This document shows positions 45,267 through 53,845 of a stretch of 64,000 bases of DNA, in pieces (the first letter of the stretch is position 1; the number at the start of each line of letters is the position of its first letter). The stretch comes from Rhizobium terrae (lineage in GTDB: Bacteria; Pseudomonadota; Alphaproteobacteria; Rhizobiales; Rhizobiaceae). The notes under the pieces are model-generated. The model was not told the DNA's origin, made no database searches, and worked only from the letters and a program-made list of their open reading frames with translations. The translations under genes and the position numbers were made by a program. The stretch lies in the NCBI RefSeq assembly GCF_003425685.1, contig NZ_QJKM01000003.1, positions 124,001 to 188,000 on the forward strand, in the 5' to 3' direction.

Positions 45267-46549
45267 GCCACCCTCCTCCTATCGAGATAACGCCGCGGAT
45301 CCGCGGCCTTTGCATGATCATCCGACAATGCGATCGCCAGATCGGCAATCGACTGCAGATTGTGGACGGCGCGAAACTCGTCCACATGCGGCAACATGGC
45401 GCGAACGCCGCGCGCCCTCGCCTCGAAACCGTCGAAGCGCAGCAGCGGATTCAGCCAGATCAGCCGCCGGCAGGAGCGGTGCAGCCGGTCCATCTCCTTT
45501 CCCAGTTCCTCCACACCCTCGCGCTCCAGGCCATCGGTGATCAGCAGCACGACGGCGCCCTGCCCCAGTACGCGGCGCGACCAGAGCCGGTTGAATTCGG
45601 CAAGCGTCGCACCGATCCGCGTTCCGCCGGACCAGTCGCGCACCGCGTCCGTGCAGCCGGCCAGCGCCTCGTCCGGATCGCGGCGGCGCATCTGGCGAGT
45701 CACATTGGTCAGCCGCGTGCCGAACAGGAACGTGTGCACCCTGGTCCGCTTTTCCGTCAACGCATGCAGGAAATGCAGGAAGATGCGGGTATACTGGCTC
45801 ATCGAGCCGGAAATATCGGCCAATACCACCAAAGGCGGCGGCGCCGTCCTGCGCCTGCGGAACCGCGGCAGGATCAGATCGCCGCCGCTCCGCATCGCCT
45901 GGCGCATGGTGGCGCGCGGATCGATGACCGGCGGACGGTTCGAGGCCCGGAAACGGCGGGTTGCGACCTTGTCGAGCGGCAAGGCCAGTTTCTGAAGCTC
46001 CCGCCGCGCCTGCGCCAGTTCGGCGGCGCTCATCTGGGCAAAATCCCGATGCTTGAGGATCTCACTTGCGGACGTCGTGAAGCGGGAGTCCACCTCGATC
46101 TCCGGCGGCTTGCGACCCGGCTTTTCCTGCCTGTCGGCAGTCAGAGCGTCGTTTACGCGGGTCGCTCCCGCCTTCTGCTTTTCCGTCTCGCGGTCGTCGG
46201 CCACCTTGGGGGACATCATCGCGATCATCTTGCCGACGAGATCACGCGAGCGCCAGAACAGCCGAAAGGCTTCGTCGAAGACGGGCTGCTCCTCGTGGCG
46301 TCTGACGAAGACGGCCGAAAGTGCCGCATGGAATTCCTCGCGCGAGCCGATGCCGATCGCGTCCACCGCGGCAATGGCATCCGCGGCAGCCGACGGCCCG
46401 TTCTTCAACCCGGCCCGGCGCAGGACGCGGGAAAAATAGACGAGATTTTCCGCAAGCCGGCCATCGCCGGAAGCGCTCGCGCGCACCGCTTCGCCGCCGG
46501 CGGGAGCCGGCGAGACGATCCATCCCTCCTCGCTGGAGCCTGCCGCCAT
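45263..46549 (-). CDS. CoxE-like VWA domain protein
   Basis: A 428-residue cytoplasmic protein of the CoxE family. The C-terminal half is a von Willebrand A domain with the metal-ion site DISGSMSQYTRIFLHFL (near residue 245), a threonine in DWSGGTRIGATL and the strand AVVLLITDGLEREG. The N-terminal half is helical with RRAGLKNGPSAAADAI. In the CO dehydrogenase system CoxE works with the MoxR ATPase CoxD to complete the Mo/Cu active site. It starts four bases after the MoxR gene stop. Confidence 0.93.
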   Translation of the reverse strand: MAAGSSEEGWIVSPAPAGGEAVRASASGDGRLAENLVYFSRVLRRAGLKNGPSAAADAIAAVDAIGIGSREEFHAALSAVFVRRHEEQPVFDEAFRLFWRSRDLVGKMIAMMSPKVADDRETEKQKAGATRVNDALTADRQEKPGRKPPEIEVDSRFTTSASEILKHRDFAQMSAAELAQARRELQKLALPLDKVATRRFRASNRPPVIDPRATMRQAMRSGGDLILPRFRRRRTAPPPLVVLADISGSMSQYTRIFLHFLHALTEKRTRVHTFLFGTRLTNVTRQMRRRDPDEALAGCTDAVRDWSGGTRIGATLAEFNRLWSRRVLGQGAVVLLITDGLEREGVEELGKEMDRLHRSCRRLIWLNPLLRFDGFEARARGVRAMLPHVDEFRAVHNLQSIADLAIALSDDHAKAADPRRYLDRRRVA

Positions 46550-46553
46550 CGTC

Positions 46554-47486
46554 TTATCCCGCCGCCAGAAGTTCCGCCTTCACGTCGGCGAGTACTCGTT
46601 CGCCCTCGCCGCCCTTGATGCGGGCAATGTCATCCTGGTATTTCAGAAGCGTGCAGAGCGTGTCGGCGACGGTTTCCGGATCGAGTGCGATCCGGTCGAG
46701 TTCCGTCAGCGCCGTTGCCCAGTCAATGGTTTCGGCGACACCCGGGTTCTTGAAGAGGTCGATCGTTCTGAGCTTCTGCACATAGGCGACCACCTGCCGC
46801 GACAGGGTCTCGGAACATTGCGGCACCTTGCGTCGGATGATCTCCAGTTCCTGGACCGCATCCGGATAATCCACCCAGTGGTAGAGGCAGCGCCGCTTCA
46901 GCGCGTCATGGATCTCGCGGGTGCGGTTGGTGGTGATGATCACGATCGGCGGCTCGTTCGCCTTGATCGTGCCGAGTTCGGGGATCGTCACTTGGAAATC
47001 GGAGAGCACCTCCAGCAGGAAGGCTTCGAAGGCCTCGTCGGTGCGGTCGAGTTCGTCGATCAGGAAGACCGGAGCCGGGCCGCCCTTCTCGCCGAGCGCC
47101 CGCAGTACCGGTCGGCGGATCAGGTGGCGTTCCGAGAAGAGATCGGATTCCAGCGCCTTGCGATCCTTGACGCCGGCGGCTTCCGAAAGCCGGATGTCCA
47201 GCATCTGGGCCGGGTAGTTCCATTCGTAGACGGCAGAGGAAATGTCGAGACCCTCGTAGCACTGCAGGCGGATCAGCGGCCGGTTTAGGGCCTTCGCCAG
47301 CGTCTTGGCGATCTCGGTTTTGCCGACCCCGGCTTCCCCTTCCAGGAATAGCGGCCGTTTCATCTTCAGTGCAAGGAAAACCACGGTGCCGAGCGCGCGG
47401 CCGGCGAGGTAATCCCCGGCACCGAGCATGGCGATCGTCTCATCAATGGAGGCGGGCAGAGCGCACGTCTTGTCTTCCGGCATCAT
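46554..47486 (-). CDS. MoxR-type AAA+ ATPase (CoxD-like)
   Basis: A 310-residue AAA+ ATPase acting as a chaperone with VWA partners. Walker A EGEAGVGKTEIAK near residue 53, Walker B FLIDELDRTDEAFEAFLLEVL near residue 140, sensor 1 IVIITTNRTRE and an arginine-finger region DALKRRCLYHWVDYP are visible. Pairing with the adjoining CoxE-like VWA gene is the standard MoxR-VWA module; next to split XdhC it fits the CoxD/E/F maturation set. Confidence 0.94.
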   Translation of the reverse strand: MMPEDKTCALPASIDETIAMLGAGDYLAGRALGTVVFLALKMKRPLFLEGEAGVGKTEIAKTLAKALNRPLIRLQCYEGLDISSAVYEWNYPAQMLDIRLSEAAGVKDRKALESDLFSERHLIRRPVLRALGEKGGPAPVFLIDELDRTDEAFEAFLLEVLSDFQVTIPELGTIKANEPPIVIITTNRTREIHDALKRRCLYHWVDYPDAVQELEIIRRKVPQCSETLSRQVVAYVQKLRTIDLFKNPGVAETIDWATALTELDRIALDPETVADTLCTLLKYQDDIARIKGGEGERVLADVKAELLAAG

Positions 47487-47507
47487 GACACCCTTTCAAA
47501 CGGCGTT

Positions 47508-48008
47508 CTACAAAGTCCGAAAGCCGCGGTCCAGATAGATGAGCGAGGGATTGGCTTCGCCGAAATGCATGGCCTCGACCTCGCCGAACATGACGAAATG
47601 CGTGGAAACCGGCTTGATGTCGGTCAGCCGGCAATCGAAGCTGACGACGGCATCTGCCAGCACCGGCGCCCCGGTCTCCAGCGTCTTCCAGGTCGCGAGC
47701 GAAAACCGTTCCCCGGCCGGAACACCGCTCAGGCCCGCAAACGCCGTCGCCAGCGCCTGATGATGCGCCGCCAGCGAATTCAGCGCAAAGACGCCGCTCT
47801 TCTCGAAGATCGCATTGTTGGCATTGCTGCTGTTCAGGCAGACGAGCACCGTCGGCGGATCGTCGGAGACCGAGCAGGCAGCCGTCACCGTCACGCCGCG
47901 CCGCATCCCTTGAAATTCCGTCGTCACGATCTGAACATGGCCGGCATAACGTGCCATGCCGTTGCGGTAGCGGACGGGATCGAGAAGAGGCTGGTCCGTC
48001 AAGATCAT
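47508..48008 (-). CDS. Flavin reductase domain protein
   Basis: A 166-residue FMN-binding split-barrel protein of the flavin-reductase (HpaC/RutF-like) family: YAGHVQIVTTEFQGMRRGVT, SVSDDPPTVLVCLNSSNANN and the FSLATWKTLETGAPVLADA region, ending in GEANPSLIYLDRGFRTL. It supplies reduced flavin to a partner monooxygenase or acts on its own. It stands 21 bases before the MoxR gene, so it may be the first gene of the molybdoenzyme-maturation operon; that link is by position only. Confidence 0.88.
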   Translation of the reverse strand: MILTDQPLLDPVRYRNGMARYAGHVQIVTTEFQGMRRGVTVTAACSVSDDPPTVLVCLNSSNANNAIFEKSGVFALNSLAAHHQALATAFAGLSGVPAGERFSLATWKTLETGAPVLADAVVSFDCRLTDIKPVSTHFVMFGEVEAMHFGEANPSLIYLDRGFRTL

Positions 48009-48182
48009 CTCGCGAAAGGCATCCGGAGACCGACGTCAGTCTCGCATTACAGTGGAGATATGGTGGTAAAGCCGCTTGATGTCCACCGGACTTGCGGCTT
48101 TTTACATCGATGAGCTGATTCTCTTTGACGGCTGAGATCAGAAAGCTAAATGTCACTCCAAGGACGGAACGCCAGGAAAAGC

Positions 48183-49256
48183 ATGACAGCACGACGTTTC
48201 ATCATCGCCGGGTTGCTGGCGTCGTTTTTCGGATGCCAGCCGGCATCGGCGGCGGTGATCGGCGTCGTGGCCCCGCGGTCCGGCCCTTATGCCTCTCTCG
48301 GTGCCCAGGTCTTCCAGGGCGCGCGCGCGGCAGCGGAAGCGTCCGGCGATACGGTGATCGAAATCGATGAAAGCTGCGACGAAAACGGCGGCGCTCTTGC
48401 CGCCAGGGGCCTGGCCGATGCCAAGGCCACGGCAGCGATCGGCTTCCTCTGCGTCGAAACGCTTTCCACGGCACTGCCGGCCTTGAAGGCGGCGCATATC
48501 CCCGCCGTTACCGTCTCCGTGCGTTCGAAGATCCTCATGGAAGATACGCTGCGCAACGGTTGGCCGTTCTTTCGCATGGCCCCCGCGGAAGGCGACGAGG
48601 CGGAGAAGCTGTCGGAAACCATCCTGAGCATCTGGAAGGCCGAGCCGATCGCACTTGTCGAGGATGGCACGATCTACGGCCGCGAGTTGGCAAGCGCCAT
48701 CCGCCAGCATCTCGAGCCCATGGGCATGACCCCGATCTTCACGGATACATTCCGACCGGGCCAGGAGCAGCAGGTGGCGCTGGTGCGCCGCCTTGCCAAG
48801 GCGGGAGCCACGCATGTCTTCGTCGGCGGCGACCGCAACGACATGGCGATCATCGCCCGCGACGGCGCTTCGGAGAACATTTCCCTGGTCCTGCTCGGCG
48901 GCGATGCGATGCGGGCGGCCAACCGCCCCGTGCCGCTGCGCGACGGCGTTCTGGCGGTCGCCCTGCCCGATTATGCGGCCCTGCCTTCCGCAACCGCGGC
49001 GGTCGCGGCGCTGCGGGCGAAAAACATCGATCCGGACGGCTATATGCTGCCGGCCTATGCCGCCGTCGAATTGATTCACCAGTCGGCGACCGCCGCCGCC
49101 GGGCGTCCGCTCGCAACGGTCATCGGCGGCGGATCCTTCAGCACCGCCCTCGGCACGATCCGTTTCGACAAGAACCATGAGCTCATCGACAATCCCTTCC
49201 GCCTGCTCGAATGGCGTGGCTCGTCGTTTGTCCTGTCCCGGCCGGTCACCGAGTGA
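48183..49256 (+). CDS. Periplasmic binding protein of the branched-chain amino acid (Peripla_BP_6) type
   Basis: A 357-residue exported protein with a signal peptide (MTARRFIIAGLLASFFGCQPASA). The mature part follows the LivJ-like fold: VIGVVAPRSGPYASLGAQVFQG, EIDESCDENGGALAARGL, and a hinge-proximal NIDPDGYMLPAYAAVELIH. The SP contains FFGCQ but it is not a clean lipobox. The ATG is used for the signal peptide and AGGAAAAG leader. No permease or ATPase genes are adjacent, so it is an orphan receptor for an unknown amino-acid-like ligand. Confidence 0.87.
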   Translation: MTARRFIIAGLLASFFGCQPASAAVIGVVAPRSGPYASLGAQVFQGARAAAEASGDTVIEIDESCDENGGALAARGLADAKATAAIGFLCVETLSTALPALKAAHIPAVTVSVRSKILMEDTLRNGWPFFRMAPAEGDEAEKLSETILSIWKAEPIALVEDGTIYGRELASAIRQHLEPMGMTPIFTDTFRPGQEQQVALVRRLAKAGATHVFVGGDRNDMAIIARDGASENISLVLLGGDAMRAANRPVPLRDGVLAVALPDYAALPSATAAVAALRAKNIDPDGYMLPAYAAVELIHQSATAAAGRPLATVIGGGSFSTALGTIRFDKNHELIDNPFRLLEWRGSSFVLSRPVTE

Positions 49257-49313
49257 CATTGTTCCCGCGCCGGCGGAATGTTAGAGGACGCCGGAAACGG
49301 AGATCTTCGACCC

Positions 49314-49991
49314 ATGACCCTGCCCGTCCGCATCGCACCTTCCATCCTCGCCGCCGATTTTTCCAGGCTGGGCCAGGAGGTCCGCGATGTCGTGGAGGCG
49401 GGAGCGGACTGGGTGCATCTCGACGTGATGGACGGGCATTTCGTGCCGAACATCTCCTTCGGGCCGGATGTCATCAAATCGCTGCGCCCCTATACGACGG
49501 CCTTTTTCGATTGCCACCTGATGATCTCCCCGGCCGATCCCTATCTCGAAGCCTTCGCGAAGGCCGGCTGCGACGGCATTACCGTGCACGTCGAGGCGGG
49601 GCCGCATCTGCACCGCTCGCTGCAGACGATCCGCGGGCTTGGCAAGAAGACCGGCGTCACGCTCAATCCGGCAACGCCGCTCTCCGCCATCGAAAACGTG
49701 CTTGACGATGTCGATCTGATCCTCATCATGAGCGTCAATCCCGGCTTCGGCGGCCAGAAATTCATCCCGGCGATGACGGACAAGATCCGCGCCGCCAAGG
49801 CGATGATCGGCGACCGGCCGATCGAGCTGGAAGTCGACGGCGGCATTACCGCGGAAACGATCGGTGCCGCCACGGCTGCCGGCGCCAATGTCTTCGTCGC
49901 CGGTTCGGCGGTTTACAAAGGCGACGGAATCGCGGCCTATCGTCAGAATATCGCGCAGCTCAGGCAGGCAGCGGAGGACGGACGCAGATGA
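49314..49991 (+). CDS. rpe: Ribulose-phosphate 3-epimerase
   Basis: A 225-residue TIM-barrel epimerase interconverting ribulose-5-P and xylulose-5-P in the pentose phosphate pathway. Catalytic/metal residues are in [17 protein letters not shown] (Asp, His), FDCHLMISP (His), and ELEVDGGI (Asp); the phosphate loop [11 protein letters not shown] is complete. The ATG is preceded by GGAGATCTT. The stop overlaps the next gene's start (ATGA), so the DUF2259 gene is coupled. Confidence 0.96.
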   Translation: MTLPVRIAPSILAADFSRLGQEVRDVVEAGADWVHLDVMDGHFVPNISFGPDVIKSLRPYTTAFFDCHLMISPADPYLEAFAKAGCDGITVHVEAGPHLHRSLQTIRGLGKKTGVTLNPATPLSAIENVLDDVDLILIMSVNPGFGGQKFIPAMTDKIRAAKAMIGDRPIELEVDGGITAETIGAATAAGANVFVAGSAVYKGDGIAAYRQNIAQLRQAAEDGRR

Positions 49992-50749
49992 TATCGAACT
50001 CGCGATCTTCGGCCGTCGCCCTTGCGGCAATGCTTTCCGCAGGGCCTTTGGCCGCTTCTGCAGGTGCAGCCGATATCGCAAGCATCCATCCGATCGGCTT
50101 TTCCGCCGACGGCGCCGTTTTCGCCTTCGAGGAATACGGCGTGCAGGATGGCTCCGGTTTTCCCTACGCCAGCATTTTCGCGCTCGATCTCGCCAAGGAT
50201 GCCTATCTGCCGGGAACCCCTTTCCGGGTCAGGCTGGAGGATGACGGTGCGACGATCGCCAAGGCCCGCTGGCAGGTCCGCAACCAAGCCGAGACGATGA
50301 TCGAGACGCATGAACTCGCCAACCATCCGGGCGAACTGGTCGCATTCAATCCGATCACCGAACTTGACGACGACCCGCATAAGATACGCTATCGCAGCGT
50401 CGCCGTTCTGCCGCCGGTCGGCGAACCGAGCACGCTGGTGCTCGACGAAATCCCGGAGCCGCCGGATCCGGGTTGCGAGGGCGTAGTGGAGCGAAAGGTC
50501 TCCTTCCGGCTGCGCTTTACCGAGCGCGACGGCAAGCCGGTCAACGAGGTGGTCCATGACGACGAACGCATTCCGAGCTCGCGGCGTTGCGTCAACGGCT
50601 ACCGGCTGGGCGGGGTCGTCGCCGGCGAAGCGGCGGGCGGCGGCACGGTCGAGGTCGCGCTGGTTCTCGTCCTCAGCGCCGGTTTCGAGGGTCAGGACGG
50701 CCGCTGGATCGCCATTCCGATCAAGTCTCCGGCAGCCGATCGTCCCTGA
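49988..50749 (+). CDS. DUF2259 family exported protein
   Basis: A 253-residue secreted protein of the DUF2259 family, function unknown. A signal peptide ([21 protein letters not shown], cleavage before ADIAS) is followed by the family segment [19 protein letters not shown] and a Ca/acid-rich beta structure; a Cys pair (about 163 and 201, PDPGCEG and SSRRCVNGY) could form a disulfide. It is translationally coupled to rpe. Confidence 0.82.
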   Translation: MISNSRSSAVALAAMLSAGPLAASAGAADIASIHPIGFSADGAVFAFEEYGVQDGSGFPYASIFALDLAKDAYLPGTPFRVRLEDDGATIAKARWQVRNQAETMIETHELANHPGELVAFNPITELDDDPHKIRYRSVAVLPPVGEPSTLVLDEIPEPPDPGCEGVVERKVSFRLRFTERDGKPVNEVVHDDERIPSSRRCVNGYRLGGVVAGEAAGGGTVEVALVLVLSAGFEGQDGRWIAIPIKSPAADRP

Positions 50750-50822
50750 GCGACTCCCAAACTTGAGCTTGGGCGCGCTTCTTGCTACAGCGGCGGCAAT
50801 ATTCCCACAGGAACGAAAATTT

Positions 50823-52130
50823 ATGATCCCCCGTTATTCGCGGCCCGAAATGGTCGCCATCTGGTCGCCCGAAACCAAGTTCCGCATCTGGTTCGAGATC
50901 GAGGCGCATGCCTGCGACGCGCTGGCGGCGATCGGCGTGATCCCAAAGTCGGCGGCCGAGACCATCTGGGAAAAGGGCGGCAAGGCCGAGTTCAACGTCG
51001 CACGCATCGATGAGATCGAGGCGGTCACCAAGCATGACGTCATCGCCTTCCTCACCCACCTTGCCGAATTCGTCGGCCCCGACAGCCGCTTCGTCCATCA
51101 GGGCATGACGTCGTCCGACGTGCTCGACACCTGTTTCAATGTCCAGCTCGTGCGTGCCACCGACCTGCTGCTGGCCGACATGGACAAACTCCTGGACGCG
51201 CTGAAGCGCCGCGCCTTCGAACATAAGGACACGGTCACGATCGGCCGCAGCCACGGCATCCATGCGGAGCCGACCACGTTCGGCATCAAGCTCGCCCAGG
51301 CCTATGCGGAATTCGACCGCAACAAGACGCGCCTGCTCGAAGCCCGCGAGGAGATCGCCACCTGCGCGATTTCCGGCGCCGTCGGCACTTTCGCGAACAT
51401 CGATCCTCGCGTCGAAGAACATGTCGCGGCGGCCATGGGCCTGAAGCCCGAGCCGGTATCGACCCAGGTCATTCCGCGCGACCGGCACGCCATGTATTTT
51501 GCGATCCTCGGCGTCGTCGCCTCGTCGATCGAGCGCCTGGCGATCGAGATCCGCCATCTGCAGCGCACCGAAGTGCTGGAGGCCGAAGAGTATTTCTCGC
51601 CCGGCCAAAAGGGCTCGTCGGCCATGCCGCACAAGCGCAACCCTGTTCTGACCGAAAACCTGACGGGCCTTGCCCGCATGGTCCGTTCCTATGCGATGCC
51701 GGCGATGGAAAACGTAGCGCTCTGGCACGAACGGGACATTTCGCATTCCTCCGTCGAACGGATGATCGGGCCCGACGCGACGGTGACGCTCGACTTCGCC
51801 CTGGCGCGTCTCACCAGCGTCATCGACAAGCTGCTCGTCTATCCCGACAACATGATGAAGAACATGAACAAGTTCCGCGGGCTTGTTCATTCGCAGCGCG
51901 TTCTGCTTGCCTTGACGCAGGCCGGCGTGTCGCGCGAAGACGCCTATCGTCTCGTGCAGCGCAACGCGATGAAGGTCTGGGAAGAAGGCAAGGACTTCCT
52001 GGAGGAACTGCTCGCCGACCAGGAAGTCCGTGCAGCGCTTTCCGAAGCCGACATCCGAGAAAAATTCGATCTCGGTTATCATACCAAGCATGTGGATACG
52101 ATCTTCCGCCGGGTGTTCGGCGAAGTGTAG
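50823..52130 (+). CDS. purB: Adenylosuccinate lyase
   Basis: A 435-residue fumarase/aspartase-family lyase acting twice in purine synthesis (SAICAR to AICAR, adenylosuccinate to AMP). The signature GSSAMPHKRNP is near residue 263, the catalytic His region TIGRSHGIHAEPTTFG near 140, and HQGMTSSDVLDTC near 90. The ATG of MIPRYSRPEM is the family start; the frame continues upstream into the DUF2259 gene in another frame. It is followed by a strong terminator. It lies 5.4 kb from purC but is not in its operon. Confidence 0.97.
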   Translation: MIPRYSRPEMVAIWSPETKFRIWFEIEAHACDALAAIGVIPKSAAETIWEKGGKAEFNVARIDEIEAVTKHDVIAFLTHLAEFVGPDSRFVHQGMTSSDVLDTCFNVQLVRATDLLLADMDKLLDALKRRAFEHKDTVTIGRSHGIHAEPTTFGIKLAQAYAEFDRNKTRLLEAREEIATCAISGAVGTFANIDPRVEEHVAAAMGLKPEPVSTQVIPRDRHAMYFAILGVVASSIERLAIEIRHLQRTEVLEAEEYFSPGQKGSSAMPHKRNPVLTENLTGLARMVRSYAMPAMENVALWHERDISHSSVERMIGPDATVTLDFALARLTSVIDKLLVYPDNMMKNMNKFRGLVHSQRVLLALTQAGVSREDAYRLVQRNAMKVWEEGKDFLEELLADQEVRAALSEADIREKFDLGYHTKHVDTIFRRVFGEV

Positions 52131-52160
52131 GGCGCGGAACAGCAATCAATTCACTTCGGT

Positions 52161-52190
52161 CCCCGGTTGCCGCAGCAACCGGGGATTTTT
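52161..52190 (+). terminator. Rho-independent terminator of purB
   Basis: CCCCGGTTGC-CGCA-GCAACCGGGG followed by ATTTTT: ten-pair stem 30 bases after the purB stop, also pointing to the convergent membrane gene. Confidence 0.92.
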
Positions 52191-52202
52191 CATGGCCGCT
52201 CG

Positions 52203-53003
52203 TCAGCGAGCAGGCACGACCAGTTTGCGGTAGAGATGCCAGGTCGCATGGCCGAGGATCGGCATAATGACCGCCAGCCCCGCGAAGATCGGTATCGTGC
52301 CGATGACGAGAAGCGCTGCGACGATCAGCCCCCAGAGCGCCACCGGTCCCGGGTTGGCGATCGTCGCCCGCACGCTCGTGTCGATCGCGGCGGCGGCGCC
52401 GACGTCACGATCGAGCATCAGCGGAAAGGCGACCACCGTCGTCGCCAGCACGACGACAGCGAAGGCGAAGCCGGCGAGATTGCCGAGCACAATCAGCGCC
52501 AGCCCCCGCGAGGTCGTGAGGACATCGGACAGGAAGGACGAAACGGAAGCCGGCGCGGTCTCGCCGAAATAGGCGGTGTAAATTGCTTGCGCAACGAGCA
52601 GCCACGCGATGAACATCACGAACAGGAAAAAGCCGACCGCCAGGATGGACGGCAGCGCCCGCGAATGACGAACGTCGAGCGCGTGCCGCCAGGACGTGTC
52701 CTCGCCGCTTTCGCGCCGCCGACTGATCTCATAAAGGCCGATCGCGGCGATCGGTCCGAGAAGCGCGAAACCCGACATCAGCGGGAAAAGCAGCGGCAGC
52801 AGGTTTGCACCGGTGCTCCAGACCGTCAGAAAAATGCCGGCGACGGGATAGATCAGGCAGAGAAACACATAATGCGACGGCTTTTCACGAAAATCCCTGA
52901 GGCCCAGCTTCAGTGCGTCGGCGATATCCGCAAACCCGACCTTCCGTACCACCGGACGAACAAAATGCTCGCTCGCACCGGCCATGACATGAAATGCAGT
53001 CAT
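52203..53003 (-). CDS. DUF2189 family membrane protein
   Basis: A 266-residue inner-membrane protein of the DUF2189 family, function unknown. About six hydrophobic helices are seen, for example YVFLCLIYPVAGIFLTVW, LFPLMSGFALLGPIAAIGLY, ILAVGFFLFVMFIAWLLVA, and an end LYRKLVVPAR. The family motif DFREKPSHYVF lies before the first helix. The ATG has an excellent AAGGAGGAT leader. It is divergent from the RBBP9-type hydrolase gene. Confidence 0.87.
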   Translation of the reverse strand: MTAFHVMAGASEHFVRPVVRKVGFADIADALKLGLRDFREKPSHYVFLCLIYPVAGIFLTVWSTGANLLPLLFPLMSGFALLGPIAAIGLYEISRRRESGEDTSWRHALDVRHSRALPSILAVGFFLFVMFIAWLLVAQAIYTAYFGETAPASVSSFLSDVLTTSRGLALIVLGNLAGFAFAVVVLATTVVAFPLMLDRDVGAAAAIDTSVRATIANPGPVALWGLIVAALLVIGTIPIFAGLAVIMPILGHATWHLYRKLVVPAR

Positions 53004-53156
53004 CGAGCTTATCCTCCTTGGCTCATGCCACGGCGGCGCTCCCCCAGACGCAGATGACGACGTGGCAGCAATTGCACGAGGAAGCCTAGCAAATTTTATC
53101 GCGCCTGTCGCCTGCCGGCTTGACTTCGGTCCCTCCACTCCTCACATCGCGTCCTC

Positions 53157-53711
53157 ATGAAAGCATCCGACGCAGAAATATTGATCGTTCCCGGCTACAC
53201 GAATTCGGGGCCGCATCACTGGCAGACCCGCTGGGAACAGAAACTGACGACCGCCCGAAGGGTCGAGCAGGCGGAGTGGTCGAAGCCGGTTCGAGAGGAC
53301 TGGGTGGCGCGCGTGGCCGAAGAGGTCAATGCGGCGACGCGCCCGGTTGTCCTCGTCGCGCATTCGCTCGGCATTCCAACGGTCGTCCACGCCGTCCCGC
53401 TGTTTCGCAAGCCGATAGCCGGCGCCTTTTTCGTGGCTCCGCCGGAAGTGGACAATCCGTCGATCCGCCCGAAACACCTGATGACGTTCGGTCCCTATCC
53501 GCGCGATCCCCTGCCCTTCCCGTCGCTCACGGTGGCGAGCCGCAACGATCCGTTCGGCTCCTACGAGCATGCCGACGACATCACCGCCGCCTGGGGTTCG
53601 CTGCTCGTCGATGCCGGAGAGGCCGGCCATATCAACGCGGAATCCGGTCACGGTCCCTGGCCCGAGGGAACGATGGTCTTTGCGCAATTTCTGAGCCGCC
53701 TCAGGGTCTGA
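53157..53711 (+). CDS. RBBP9/YdeN family alpha/beta hydrolase
   Basis: A 184-residue small serine hydrolase. LIVPGYTNSGPHHWQTRWE begins the family, the nucleophile is in VAHSLGIP (Ser about 70), Asp in ASRNDPFGSYEHA and His in AGHINAESGHGPWPEG. Substrate unknown. Good family match in length and triad; the start ATG follows the divergent spacer. Confidence 0.9.
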   Translation: MKASDAEILIVPGYTNSGPHHWQTRWEQKLTTARRVEQAEWSKPVREDWVARVAEEVNAATRPVVLVAHSLGIPTVVHAVPLFRKPIAGAFFVAPPEVDNPSIRPKHLMTFGPYPRDPLPFPSLTVASRNDPFGSYEHADDITAAWGSLLVDAGEAGHINAESGHGPWPEGTMVFAQFLSRLRV

Positions 53712-53845
53712 GCCGTCCCTCGGCCCGCGAAACATCGGAAATGTCGATAGTTTTGAGGAGCGCAATTCGAACGGCTATTTTAAGCCGGATTTAATTGGCA
53801 ATTGCTAAGGTGTTCGCTCGTGTTGTTGTGAGTGATGCCGCGCCG

